From Protonemura montana (taxonomy: Eukaryota > Arthropoda > Insecta > Plecoptera > Nemouridae): a stretch of DNA of 64,000 nt. This document shows positions 34,500 to 45,289 of this stretch, in pieces. The position numbers and the translations under genes were made by a program. The notes beneath the pieces are model-generated. The model made no database searches, was not told the DNA's origin, and worked only from the letters and a program-made list of their open reading frames with translations. The DNA lies in NCBI GenBank assembly GCA_947568835.1, contig OX387603.1, positions 23,398,651-23,462,650 on the forward strand, written 5' to 3'. Within the stretch, counting starts at the first letter, position 1. Each line of letters starts with the position of its first letter.

Positions 34500-36480
34500 G
34501 AAAGCTCGGATGCAACATTGTGTCGCCTCATCTCCACGTCGACGCCTCGCTTGCCGTGCCAGACGAGGTGGAATCTAATTTAACTTTTAATATACTTAAA
34601 ATCGCGGTCGATATAAGCATTTCCGATCTGATGTTTTGTGCACTGAACATTCACTGCGTCACGAACTGGAAGACCAAGGGTTTTTCTCGCATCGCCATCG
34701 CAACGGGAAAAAAAACAAATTCTATGCGGGTAATGGTTTTGTGACAATTTTCACAATGAACCACTTGTGTTTCTCATGGTAAATACAGTGCACATAAATT
34801 CAGTGGAGTCTAGCTGCCTTATTTTGCCATAACGTGAATGTCACTTAGGAATAACTCGTTGCTGCAATGCTCTGCTGATAAACTTGTCAAACTCATAGCC
34901 GAAACCCACAGATATCCGTTGGATGTGTCTGCTAAGGATAGCGTACATAGCTCATAGTCCTGAATGTAACATGTCCCTCTCAAGACACGTGTAGCACAAA
35001 TGTCAGCAATCTTTAACTGTCATGTTAAACTCCCAAGGATGGCCAAACGATTTTGCGCGTGCGTTTGTGCAGGATCTTGGAACAAGTTGTTGGTGTCATG
35101 TCTTCCAGCCGCTTGACGATTGGCATCCATCAAAAGGCGGATATCTATTCGAACTTCGAAGTGCACTCATTTTCTTTCGAGCTCGCTACCCACTAGCAAA
35201 GTTTTCTCGAAGGAGCTCTCTCTCTTTCTGTCTTGAAGATTTTCATTAAAAGTATCTGATTCCAAACTACCAACTTTTCAGTTTCCTTTAGAAAATAACG
35301 ACTTGTTATCTTCGCCAGTAGAGAAGTCTGAATCATACGAGGAAGCTTATTCGTGATACTACCCAACAAAGTGCTTTCCAGTTTCAAATATCCAAATATC
35401 CTACTAAATTACGTCACATTCTCGTTATTTTACATACTCCGTGCATGTCATATTCAACTGCGAACAGACAAACATAAATATAAAATAATACAAAATAATT
35501 GTACACTCTCCGTATTTTTCTTTGGTGTCGTGTTATCTCGTTCGTCTGTCTGACGAGTACCCGGGCTACAGAGAGAGTAACGCGTATAGACCGGCAAGAA
35601 AGACCCGGAGCCATCTTCCGAACAATTGTCGGTTGTTAGAGAGGTCTTATTGCGGCCACTGCGGCAACCAGTTATTGCTATCTGCGTACCTAAATCGTTG
35701 GTACGTGTCACCCTGGACAGTCGGTGACGTGCTAGCGTCTTCGTCTTGCCCTTGCCACGCCGACTGTCGTGTCCTCGTCGACTGTCGCTCCTCCCTTCGC
35801 TCCCTTCGGCAAACCAGCCCAACACATATCCACACGAGACATCGCTCGTACCATCAAAATCTAGACTAATATAATAATGAGTCCCTCCCGTAGGCGGCAT
35901 ATTTTTTTTAGGAATTTGGTAACTTTGAGTCACGCAACGGGGAAATTATTTCATCACCTTGATCAAATGGAATTTAAATATTTCTCAGCTCGCATTTAGT
36001 GAAACACCAGGTTCGTCCACCGCGAAAGATATCAATAGTCCAAAGAACTTCTGAACGCATGTGTCGGCTATGTGATGATCGCTCCACAAGCGACCAGCCT
36101 CGTTCTTCCATGCGTTATGTTATCATGATCTCTTGTGTAACGCCCTTCTGGCAGTTGACGTGACTCCTACCCGACGCCATTTGCTTCTGAAGCCTCCCGC
36201 CTCTTCGCCGGCATCGCCCGAGGTGCGGGCGTCCGCGCCGCGCCGCGCCGCTCGGCACGGCATTCTGTATCAACGCGTTCCTAAAGCCAGCTCTTGGATC
36301 CACCTCGCGTACGACAGATAATTGCAACATCATCATCCTCCTCGAACGCAATGTCGACACTCACCGCGGTGGAGGTAGAGGTCACAGCCGTGTCATTTGA
36401 CAGGCGCTAGGCGGGCTGAGATGTCAAGCCCGGGACATGGCGTAGGCTTAGCTGCATTATTGGCGTCAAAAGAATGGCGC
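34500..36480. other. GC- and CpG-rich cluster of patches
   Basis: Three patches (34,500-34,700; 35,520-35,830; 36,150-36,440) are much richer in GC and CpG than their surroundings. Two-way open frames arise over them on both strands. The patches might be exons, promoters or regulatory elements of an unidentified transcript. The third contains TGACAG and TGTCAA words (TALE-homeodomain-like) near 36,400 and 36,420. Confidence 0.35.
35454..35900 (-). CDS. Hypothetical 148-aa ORF, unrecognised
   Basis: ATG at 35900 (complement) opens a 148-residue frame with a soluble, Gly/Ser/Arg-rich composition beginning MPPTGGTHYY. It has no signal peptide and one hydrophobic stretch at the very C-terminus (LFCIILYLCL). 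I recognise no family. The same DNA is open on the other strand for 115 residues from a non-ATG codon, which points to low stop density in a GC-rich patch. It may be a chance frame. Confidence 0.12.
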   Translation of the reverse strand: MPPTGGTHYYISLDFDGTSDVSCGYVLGWFAEGSEGRSDSRRGHDSRRGKGKTKTLARHRLSRVTRTNDLGTQIAITGCRSGRNKTSLTTDNCSEDGSGSFLPVYTRYSLCSPGTRQTDERDNTTPKKNTESVQLFCIILYLCLSVRS

Positions 36481-38501
36481 ACATAACCTAAGAAAAAGAA
36501 ATGTGACACGCCGTCGTCGTGTGTCGACTTTGCGTTCGTTCGTTCGTTCTTTCGTTAGACAGGAGACAATCAAAAGGAATTACTCTTGAAGTATTGCCAC
36601 TCGACTATTTTCCATTATTATTGGACCCAAAGTTCATTTTTCAAAGAGACTGCCATTGAATATTTTCTTCGAAATAAGTTTTACAATCCCAATTTGGAAT
36701 TACGTTCGCAGTTTTTTTTTTCTCCGTCAGTGGATTACTGTCTTCTCAAGTTTCCCATCATATTAAAGAACATGATTAATATTTAGACATTTTTTGCATG
36801 ACTACCCTGGAAATGAATTCCTTTGTCAAACGCTCCACGGCTCTGAATTACTCGTCTACGTGAGCGCTGCTGGAAGCTAAGGTCTTCTTCCTAATTTGTC
36901 ACGAGCGCTGAAGGAATGCGATAGGTCACGAATGTTGTGTAGTGTTGTGTCTCTGGATCAAGTCTTATTGCGACCGGCCTCCGGGAGTCGCTCGCGCGAG
37001 ATGGCGGATGGTTTGAGGGAAACGTTCAATTCGATAGACAGATAATCCGCTTAGGGCTGTTGAGTCCATGCCCTGTCGACTGTCTCCTTGTATGTTTCGC
37101 GATCTCAGCTTTCCTCGGCGAAAACGCTTCTTGGGTTTCTATCCAAACAGTTTTCAAGCTGCGCGTCGAGCCAGACTTTTCGCCGTCGGCACTCTACCAT
37201 GCGCACACCTGAACGGAATGGGGTGACCGCTCGCATTTAAAACATTAACATCCGAATTAAAACTAAGCCAGTTTCGGAGAAAACCTTGCAATATATTAAG
37301 ATCTGAATGATAATTATTGCTTTATACTGGACATTTTCTATCGTGATATCTTGATCGGATATCCTAGTAAACCGCCGACCCAACCACGGTCTTCTTCGAT
37401 GGCGGAGTATGTGAGTTTTTTCAGTCCAATAACTTGCACCTCCCTGTCCCTGCACCTATATTTAACCGCTTCTCCAGCGCCTTCTGGCCAGGGGCACCAA
37501 CTCTTACTCGCTCCCTGCAATTACCGGCTGCTCGCAGCTCTCGGGCGACAGACGAAGACGCCAGATTACCGAGCAATAAGGACACAAACAGCCGTCTTCT
37601 GAGGATGGACTGACACCAAAGCTATAATTTCATCAGCATCTGTGATCAAAGCAAGGTTGCCATGCTTTTCATGTTGTCAGTTGTCGCAGGGAAGATTTTA
37701 ATAGGCCTACCATATCTTATGCCTGCGCTATGAAACTCGTCCAACGAGAATTTAAAAATGACCATCGAACGTTTTCTGGCGAGCTAAGCCGATGTTGGCT
37801 ATTTAAATAGTTTGGTTATTTTATGGAAAAGTATGGATGGGTAGCTCATCAATGTTGCGTTTGAAGATTGATAGATCAGATGCCTAATTTGATGGAATTC
37901 TCGATCGCTGCGCGAGTCTTTGCTATTGCTTGGCCGTTCTCCGCTAGTGAGATGCCCAGAAAATACTCCACATCCTTTGCCATCGAGTAGGAAAGAAACT
38001 ACTGGTCTGCAACTAACAAAAAATAACTCGTCCGACAGCTATTTCATCGGCCCTAAACTGATTTTTTTTCGGTATTACAACAATGTATTATAACCAGCCA
38101 TGTGCTCCATTCTTAATAATTAATCTACTTTTAAAAATTAATCGATAATTTCGTTCAAACAAATCTAAGGCACATAGTTTGAAGACCCGTTTGACAAGTT
38201 TTCTCTGATGCGAGCAAACATGACCGAACTTAAAAGCTCAAACTTTATTCATCAAAAATTACCTTGTCGATGGTATCTCGGCCTAATGTAATAGTCCCGG
38301 CAGCGTTTGCCATTACTCTGCACATATCTAATTACGTCCAAACTTACGCTGAATCATCTTGTTCTCAAGTCGTATTATTTTTATAAGTCTATTAAATGCT
38401 AGTTACATAGTTTGACCCTTTGTAAAAATATTATTCAAATGTAGAATCCCCAGAGTGTATTATTAGTTTATTAATTACGTGTTTCTTGTATTTGCCTTCA
38501 G
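36481..38501. other. Non-coding region
   Basis: No gene is recognised. It contains a GTTC tetranucleotide repeat (36534-36549) and a GC-richer patch at 37,380-37,600 with a TTTTTTCAG acceptor-like word at about 37,420, and is otherwise AT-rich. Confidence 0.5.
36534..36549. repeat. GTTC tetranucleotide repeat
   Basis: Four perfect GTTC units with a degenerate continuation. It is the reverse complement of the GAAC repeat unit at 19189. Confidence 0.75.
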
Positions 38502-38792
38502 GTGTTCGAATACTGGAAGTCATCGGCAGCGAGTTCTAAGGACACCGATCTTCGCAGCCGCCGACGGCTTCCAACCCACCGAACCGACCGAAGAAGATTC
38601 AGCCTTGCAGAGGCAGAAGGAACGCAGCCAAAGCAGAGCAGAAGACAGCAACCGCATCACGAGGGCGTCACACCAGCAAGAAACGATGAAGAAATTCAAG
38701 CTAATAAATTCGGCGTAAAGAAAATGGTCAGTCAACCGTTTAACGTGTCGTCAAAGACATGTAGCCAGGACCAATTTCAAAACGACGCTTAA
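38502..38792 (+). other. Candidate exon with 96-codon open frame
   Basis: A pyrimidine tract ending TTTGCCTTCAG (AG at 38500-38501) precedes a block of about 53% GC in roughly 30% GC flanks. From 38502 a frame is open for 96 codons to TAA at 38790-38792. It begins VFEYWKSSAAS, is Arg-rich around its first third, and is hydrophilic throughout. A second frame over the same DNA is also open to 38718. No good donor follows (GTAAAG at 38716 after C is weak), so it would best be a terminal exon. I do not recognise the peptide. It joins in phase 0 with the 3355-3452 exon. Confidence 0.3.
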
Positions 38793-40210
38793 CAGTGAAT
38801 TGAAGAATGCAGTTGCGCCTTCTACGATACAGCCGGATGTGGAACAATTATTCAAAACCTTCGTGCACATTATTCAAATCGTTATTTATGCCGTGTCACA
38901 GTTTCAACAGTGGTAAATAGGGTGTCGTAATTTTTTCCTCGGACGTTTAAATTGATGTTCAACAAATTGTGCAGTGCGCTTGTCGAAACACAAATCGAAC
39001 CGATGTGTCGCTCGAAAATAAAAAGCAACTAAAAAAAAAAATTGCCCGCTGCTATTCAATCCGTTCATGTTTCAATGTTTCAAAGGCCTCATTTTTAGAC
39101 GTTTTGACGTTAAGTGATATCTGTAAATGCAGGAATAACTTCAAAACTGATGGCGATGGGATCAGCCAGATCGTTGTCAATCTCAGTGACAGCAGCGCAC
39201 TCGGTTCCTCTGCACGTTGTAACGCGACACTTCTCCAAGAGATGGTGTTGCAACCTCTGTGTACTCGAAAGCAGCCATCTCGTGCTGCGTCCTCTTCTGA
39301 AAGCTCTCTACGTGTCACCAAGTGCAAGCAACAATGTGTTTCTTTACCAGATAAAATACGACTACGTGTTTGTGGAAATTTACCCACATTCGAATCTCTG
39401 CAAAGAGTGAACGAATCGAACGTAAATACGAATTGGAGAGGTAATTATTGGTCTTCCGTAAAGTTTTCGAGAGGAACTCCTAATTGATAAAAGGTGGTTA
39501 CTACCGAAACATTTTACGTGTTATTGTATTGTATTTGTAAATAATAGTTATGTGTAAATATTTATTATTTTTACAAAACTGTATGAAAGTGTATAGCCTT
39601 CCTAAAATGAAAGAAAATGAATGCGAAAATCTCGAAAGCCTAAAAAAAAACCAACTGCATTTCAATGAAAAATCTACAAGTACATTCATGATTATAGCAA
39701 ACGACAGTAAATAATAACCATTTGTTGAATTAACCAAGGTGTACTAAGAAAAGTATTCTTATTATTGTAACCAACCTACAGTAAAGTATATCGGTCGTAT
39801 ATACAAACTATTCTTCTTTTTATGCATGTCTTTTTCTACCCGTCCAGACCTTAGCTAATTACCACACTCTGAACGTTAGGGATTCGGCATTCATCAGTGA
39901 TATATCTACAAGCAAATGTGTAAACAGTATTGTCCTGAATGTATATATATATATATATATATACAATAATGTTAATTGGATCCTATTTTTTATTTGGTCA
40001 ATACCGTATCGAATTTATTGTTTTTTACACGTCAAGGGGGAATTTAAACCTAGTCATAACTGTTTGATTCCAGCTCGCTTTTATATAAAAAAAAAGGTAA
40101 TGTTTAAATAAACAGAAAATATGCATTGGTATGATTCAGAAGGGTGCTGTTGTAAATACTATGTGATTAATATAATAAAACAAAAACCTTTTTTGAACAA
40201 ATAAACATGT
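38793..40210. other. AT-rich region after the 38502 candidate exon
   Basis: If the 38502 block is a terminal exon, this would be its 3' UTR. AATAAA words occur near 39,017, 40,116 and 40,200. The 172-codon frame at 38969-39487 starts on GTG and contains no early ATG, so it is not a stand-alone gene. A TA repeat lies at 39942-39962. Confidence 0.35.
39942..39962. repeat. TA dinucleotide repeat
   Basis: About ten TA units. It is a simple repeat. Confidence 0.85.
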
Positions 40211-41445
40211 CTGGGTCTCATTTCGTTTCACCTATTTCATTTCTAAATAGCATGTATTGATGGATAGCTAAAGTAATCATTCCCATTGGTCTGCAAACTA
40301 AAGAAATATGTTGATAAATGTAATTTTTTCCAGATACTTTTCAATAATTTACAAGAAATAATAGCTGCCCTTTGGCACTTGGTCCGTATCATTGACCTGC
40401 ATAAGCCAATACCGCAGCGCCTTGGGCTGTCAATAAAACGGAGATAAGCATCAGAAAAAAAAAATAAGTTCTTGAATAAAATGTGGGCATTTGAATAATT
40501 CATATTTTATCCGCTATCTAATTGACCCGAAAGAAGCGAGGGATTTTATTAAATCCATTTTGCTGGAATTCCTAATGAAATCAGCTACGAAATCAATTGC
40601 AGCTACCAGTAAGCTCTTATTGGAGTTAAAAGTAAGTAACCGGTCAATTTGGTAACTTGCACACAATTACAAAGACAGCGGGAAGAACACGGGAATAAAA
40701 AAAACATTCTTTTGCAATTAATTACAACCAAGCCAACCGATTGCTCGCGATCGCGACGTAACGCTAGATAAATGTAGTCCTAAAAAATTAGTGCATAATT
40801 TTTTGTTTTAAGTTTGTTTGAGCTCACTAAGCTTATAGCGCATGTAATCGTGCAGCACAGGGCTCGTGAAATCCCTTCTGGGAGCTCGCGACTCGAAAAT
40901 CGATAGATTTTAGGCCTCTCCTATGCGCTGCATGGTTTTGCACACATTTGAAACTCGTCATGAACATTAAAGTACAAAGAAAATGTTACTAGCATTGTCG
41001 GCAACAGAAACATTGCAGTGAAGTCAGTAGGGTACCCATTAATCCGAGCGTGGAACAGTGGAACTACCTCAGCTGTTCAATTTTATAACTTGTCCAAAAT
41101 CGCGTGCTCACGAGCGGCTATAAAATGAGAGAAGGCTGGCATATTTTCTACGACTTCCGACGCAAATTGTTCATGTTAGAATACATAACCTATCAGTGGT
41201 AGGGTAAAAACAAAACAAAGGGCTGGTCCAAAACCGGATAATAATTGCGTTATTATTTCCATTACGCGACATCCTAAGTGATATGATGTTAAAAACGCAC
41301 GTACGCATGATGCGAACTGGACGAAGGAAGTGTATCTCTTTGTAGATACCGAAGTAGACAAAGGGAAGTGGCATGTGCGAATGCAGTCGAAGCAAACGTT
41401 GCGTAGAAAATGCATTCTGATGGACGTTATTATTCAATTTTTGCA

Positions 41446-41509
41446 TTTTTTTTTAAGTGGCTGTCTGCAGTCTTTTGTGAATTTTTTTTTAAGTGGCTGT
41501 CTGCAATCT
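41446..41509. repeat. 36-bp-period tandem duplication
   Basis: Nine Ts followed by AAGTGGCTGTCTGCA and RTCT occur at 41446-41473 and again at 41482-41509, with 27 of 28 bases identical. The period is 36 bp. It looks like a recent local slippage duplication. Confidence 0.8.
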
Positions 41510-42856
41510 ATGGTTTTTTCCTACCTATGTAATTTTGTGCATTTTGTGTCGTTGGTCAGCAAATGTAGAACAAAAAAAATGTTATTAATTTAGGCTTTAA
41601 CCTCTAAATCAGTACCTTGCCTAAATTATAAACGACGACGCATGTTTCGGTAAAGGTTCAACGTCAATATTTTTTACTGGCCGTGTGGTCGCGTGTGTTT
41701 AGCTCCCGTTGTTTTTTCACCAACTGACATCACGTCCTTTTCGGACGACTTCATTTTGTACAATATATATTAAAAATGTATGTGAAAGGGTACAATTGTC
41801 AAGTGTGTATAATTATTGTGGGGCTTCAAAGTGTGGAGGGCCTGCCGCACGGTGACCTATGTAATTGCCCAAGGGGAGTATGTGGCACCAGGCTTTTTTT
41901 GTGGACGCCCCACAGAAATGTGTGGTCATAGATTCAATGGTAAATTCCCTGGAAGCCCTCCGAGCAGTTTCGTAATTACCAATTTTGTCTGGATATTAAA
42001 ACAAATATTTTTTTTCCTCGACGCTACAGGAATTTTCAATGTTTAATAATTGTTATAATTTGGCATGAAAAGGTTCGATTAAGAAACAATTTTTGTTTTG
42101 ATGGTTACTTTCCGTCGACATTTAATCGGTAGCATTATTTTTGAATGGAATTCCTCACTGGTCCAATTAACAAATCATTTGAGTCATGCAATCACTGAAA
42201 TCTTCTCCGACTATAATTCGATGCAATATCACAATTAGCTTTCAGGCAATTTTAATTTTTTTCACTCCTACTACACGTATCGTCTGTAGCTTTATTGTCT
42301 TATTTTTATTACTTTTATCATTCTAACATCTAGTGCAGGTAATATAAAGTAAGCATTTATACCTTTTTTCAATTAAAATTGTTCTTGTGCCGTCGTAAAA
42401 CATAATTAATAACTTCTTCGAGCGTAAAACGCGTGGCATGCTTTGCAAATGTCGCCCGTAACGCTCGACGCTTTGCAATGCAACAGTTAAAACTCAGCTC
42501 TAGCTCAACTAATAGCGTCTGCGGTTGTGTTCCTGAATTAGTTTGACTATACAATTATTTTGTTCTGGATGAAAGGTCCCAAAGTAACATTTCGGTAACA
42601 CTGGGGCTGAAGTACGCGTAATTGGATTCATTCATCAAGAATTTCCGTTAGGCAAAATAAAACAGCTTGGCACTCTCACTCAGTTCTGTGTGGTAGTGAA
42701 AAAAATAATGGTAACGTTGTTTTAATTACCAATCTTGCTCTTTTGGTGAAATAAAGAATTTAAGGTTATTTTTAGTATTAAGGTCCACCCCGTTTTGTAT
42801 CGATACGGAAATACGACTCTTTTCGTAGCTATGTAAATCTTTGTCTATTATGCATT

Positions 42857-42916
42857 GGTAGGTATGGTATTAGTAGGTATTGGTAGGTATGGTGGTAGGT
42901 GCATCATGGGTAGGTA
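42857..42916. repeat. Degenerate GTAGGT array
   Basis: GTAGGT occurs at 42858, 42873, 42883, 42895 and 42910, within a G/T/A-rich minisatellite-like stretch with spacings of 10-15 bp. It may be a decayed tandem repeat or a set of binding sites. Confidence 0.6.
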
Positions 42917-44238
42917 CTATACCACGATGAAGATTTTCTTCAATTTGTTTTTCTATGGCCAAAATAGGTACGATTATGTGGAATACAAAACATAGGAATA
43001 CTGTAGATAAGAAGGACAAGAAAGCTAGAATAAGAATTTAAGCGTGAATTTGACTGTCTTTTGAACGATGTGATAAAATGGTAAAGTGTCCGAAAACACA
43101 CTTTAGAAGAGAAAAGAACTGACATTCTATTTGATTTAATTTCGCATAATTTATTTCTGATAAAAAGATGCTACTAGAAACATGAGAAAGTGTGAATGGC
43201 ATAAAATTAATGCTGAGTGTGGCGCAATGCTCAAACAATTTTTTGATCTAAAAAATGTTTAAAAAACTTACAATCTAAAGTAAATTTTCCAAGTGAGTAT
43301 TCAAAATTTGTTTTTGGGAAAGTATTTCATAATGCATTCATCAAAGGTGAATTATAAAATGCCTGTTGGCTGCTTCTCTTCGTGAGGAAAACGAATTTTG
43401 ATTTCCTTCTTCTGTGAAAATATTGTTTTATGCTTACAAATGCACGAAGACTTGCCATGATATTTTAAAATTAATATTCAGAAGGATAATTATTATTCGG
43501 TGTTTACTCCAAGCGTTTTACAAAATTCGTATTATGCCCCAAAAATTGCCAGCGAGTAAGGCACAGCGATTTTTTTCCTTCTCATCTGAATTTTAAGAAT
43601 ATTATTTAGAATAAAGAAAAGTGGCCGAAAGTTAGTGTAAATATCTAGCGAACTGGTTTGGCTGGATGTAACATAAGACTCGAGCCATTCATGTTCATTT
43701 TATAGTTTTAATATTATAAAATATACGCCAGTGTCAGAAATATAGGGTTCGAGCATAAAAAATAACTTGACACTTTATATCTTCGTCTCGACGAAGAAAA
43801 CTTTTAAAACCTCGCAGATAAATTCCTGAAATATGAAACGGTTTTTTTTTCATTATGCACGCACCTGTTTTGGAATGTCTGGGTGAGGGTGAAATTCGTA
43901 TACACCCGCAACGCAGCCGAGCTCACCCCTCGAATAAAAGTGGAATTCCGTTTGGTGGGACAAACACATTTCAGGCCATCGAAAGAACCACTTAGATTGT
44001 GTCCAAACGAAACCATGCAAATTCGCTATCTGTACAACAAAACAAGCTGACAATTAAACACTCTTTCTTATTTCCTAACTAATTAAACTTGTGCAACTTG
44101 CAATGTGGGCGACTTCAAGAAGATAACCTAACATCTTACTTTTGTAAAACATTTTAACCCCTTAGCCAGCATTTGCAGCTGGTCGTCTGGCCTCAGTATC
44201 AGTCTATTACCTTGTACGCCTCGGCTGTGGCATGGGAG

Positions 44239-44269
44239 GGGTCAGGTTCCAGGTCAGACGCTGGGGTCA
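44239..44269 (+). promoter_or_regulatory. Three directly repeated nuclear-receptor half-site words
   Basis: GGGTCA (44239), AGGTCA (44251) and GGGTCA (44264) lie on the same strand, 12 and 13 bp apart. They match the nuclear-receptor half-site, although spacers of 6-7 bp are not the classic 1-5. Confidence 0.25.
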
Positions 44270-44872
44270 GCGGGCTCGGAACTCACGGGAAGAAAACTTG
44301 GAGCTGTTTCTCTGGACCATTAAACTCGGCGATGCGTGAAACCCACCCCTACCCACACACACAGAAACACATGCTAGAGGTGCTGCAGTGGAATGTCTCT
44401 ATTCTGTGTGACTGTGAGCGAAACAGATGCAACCTGGGGTTGACCAAAAAGTGCGTTTGGGGGTGAAACCGATCACACTGCGACTTGATAGTGTGCAGGT
44501 GGAACGTTTACATTCATTTAAATGTGTAATGACCATGCAAACGTGAAGCAACCGAATAAGTTTATAGTTTATACCTACTCTCACTGTCTAGATGCTCATA
44601 TGTAATTGAGCTATGCGTTTTATAGGCTATCACAGCATGCGTTTATGCTAATTACTTCTGAAAAAAAGGGTACTTCAAACACCAATACGCAGCACGTTGT
44701 TTTTCATTTCAGTTTGTTTCTTTATTAACCTTTTTTTTTGTGAAAATTGCGTCCCATTTTCGGTTTCTTTGCGCGAGTGCATGTTGTCACTAATGTATCT
44801 CTTTTGAGCGGACGTCCCTTTGACGGCGTCATCCGTCTCTGGTCGCCGTCTAAAACCAGAAAACACTTTTAG

Positions 44873-45289
44873 ATGGCCTGTGCGGCCGGAAGTTATAGTC
44901 ATCGCGAACGCTCGAGCAAAGAAGGCAGTGGAATCGCAAAAGAAACTAATGGGAGCGAGCGAGGCAGACATGGCAAGACGAAACTTGAGCTCTTTGGAGA
45001 AAGCAAGTGTTTTCTGGTGGGTGAACTAAGATGGCGGCTCCACCTTATCACATTGCAAGCTTCCCCTACTCGATCTACAGCATCTCTAGACTTGCTTCGA
45101 GTGCTGTCTGATCTTGATGGATACCACAATTTGCGGCTCGTGTGTCCCGGGTATGTTGACTTGTCTGCGAGTCAAGCGGTGGTGAAGGTGAAACGCTTCA
45201 AGGGGTTGTTTCTTGTTGTACCTACTCTACGCACTGGAGTAAAACGGGTTCACAGCTTTGTTTTTCAAGTTAAGATGCTACGAAGTTGA
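44873..45289 (+). CDS. Hypothetical 138-aa ORF, unrecognised
   Basis: An ATG-started frame in a GC-richer patch. The predicted protein is basic, without signal peptide or clear domain. No splice signals or homology are apparent. It is probably a chance frame, recorded because it is among the longest ATG-initiated frames outside Toll-7. Confidence 0.08.
   Translation: MACAAGSYSHRERSSKEGSGIAKETNGSERGRHGKTKLELFGESKCFLVGELRWRLHLITLQASPTRSTASLDLLRVLSDLDGYHNLRLVCPGYVDLSASQAVVKVKRFKGLFLVVPTLRTGVKRVHSFVFQVKMLRS

Noticed and set aside
38969..39487. 172-codon + strand frame
   Set aside because: It starts on GTG, and the first in-frame ATG is about halfway in. The sequence is AT-rich and has no recognisable motif.
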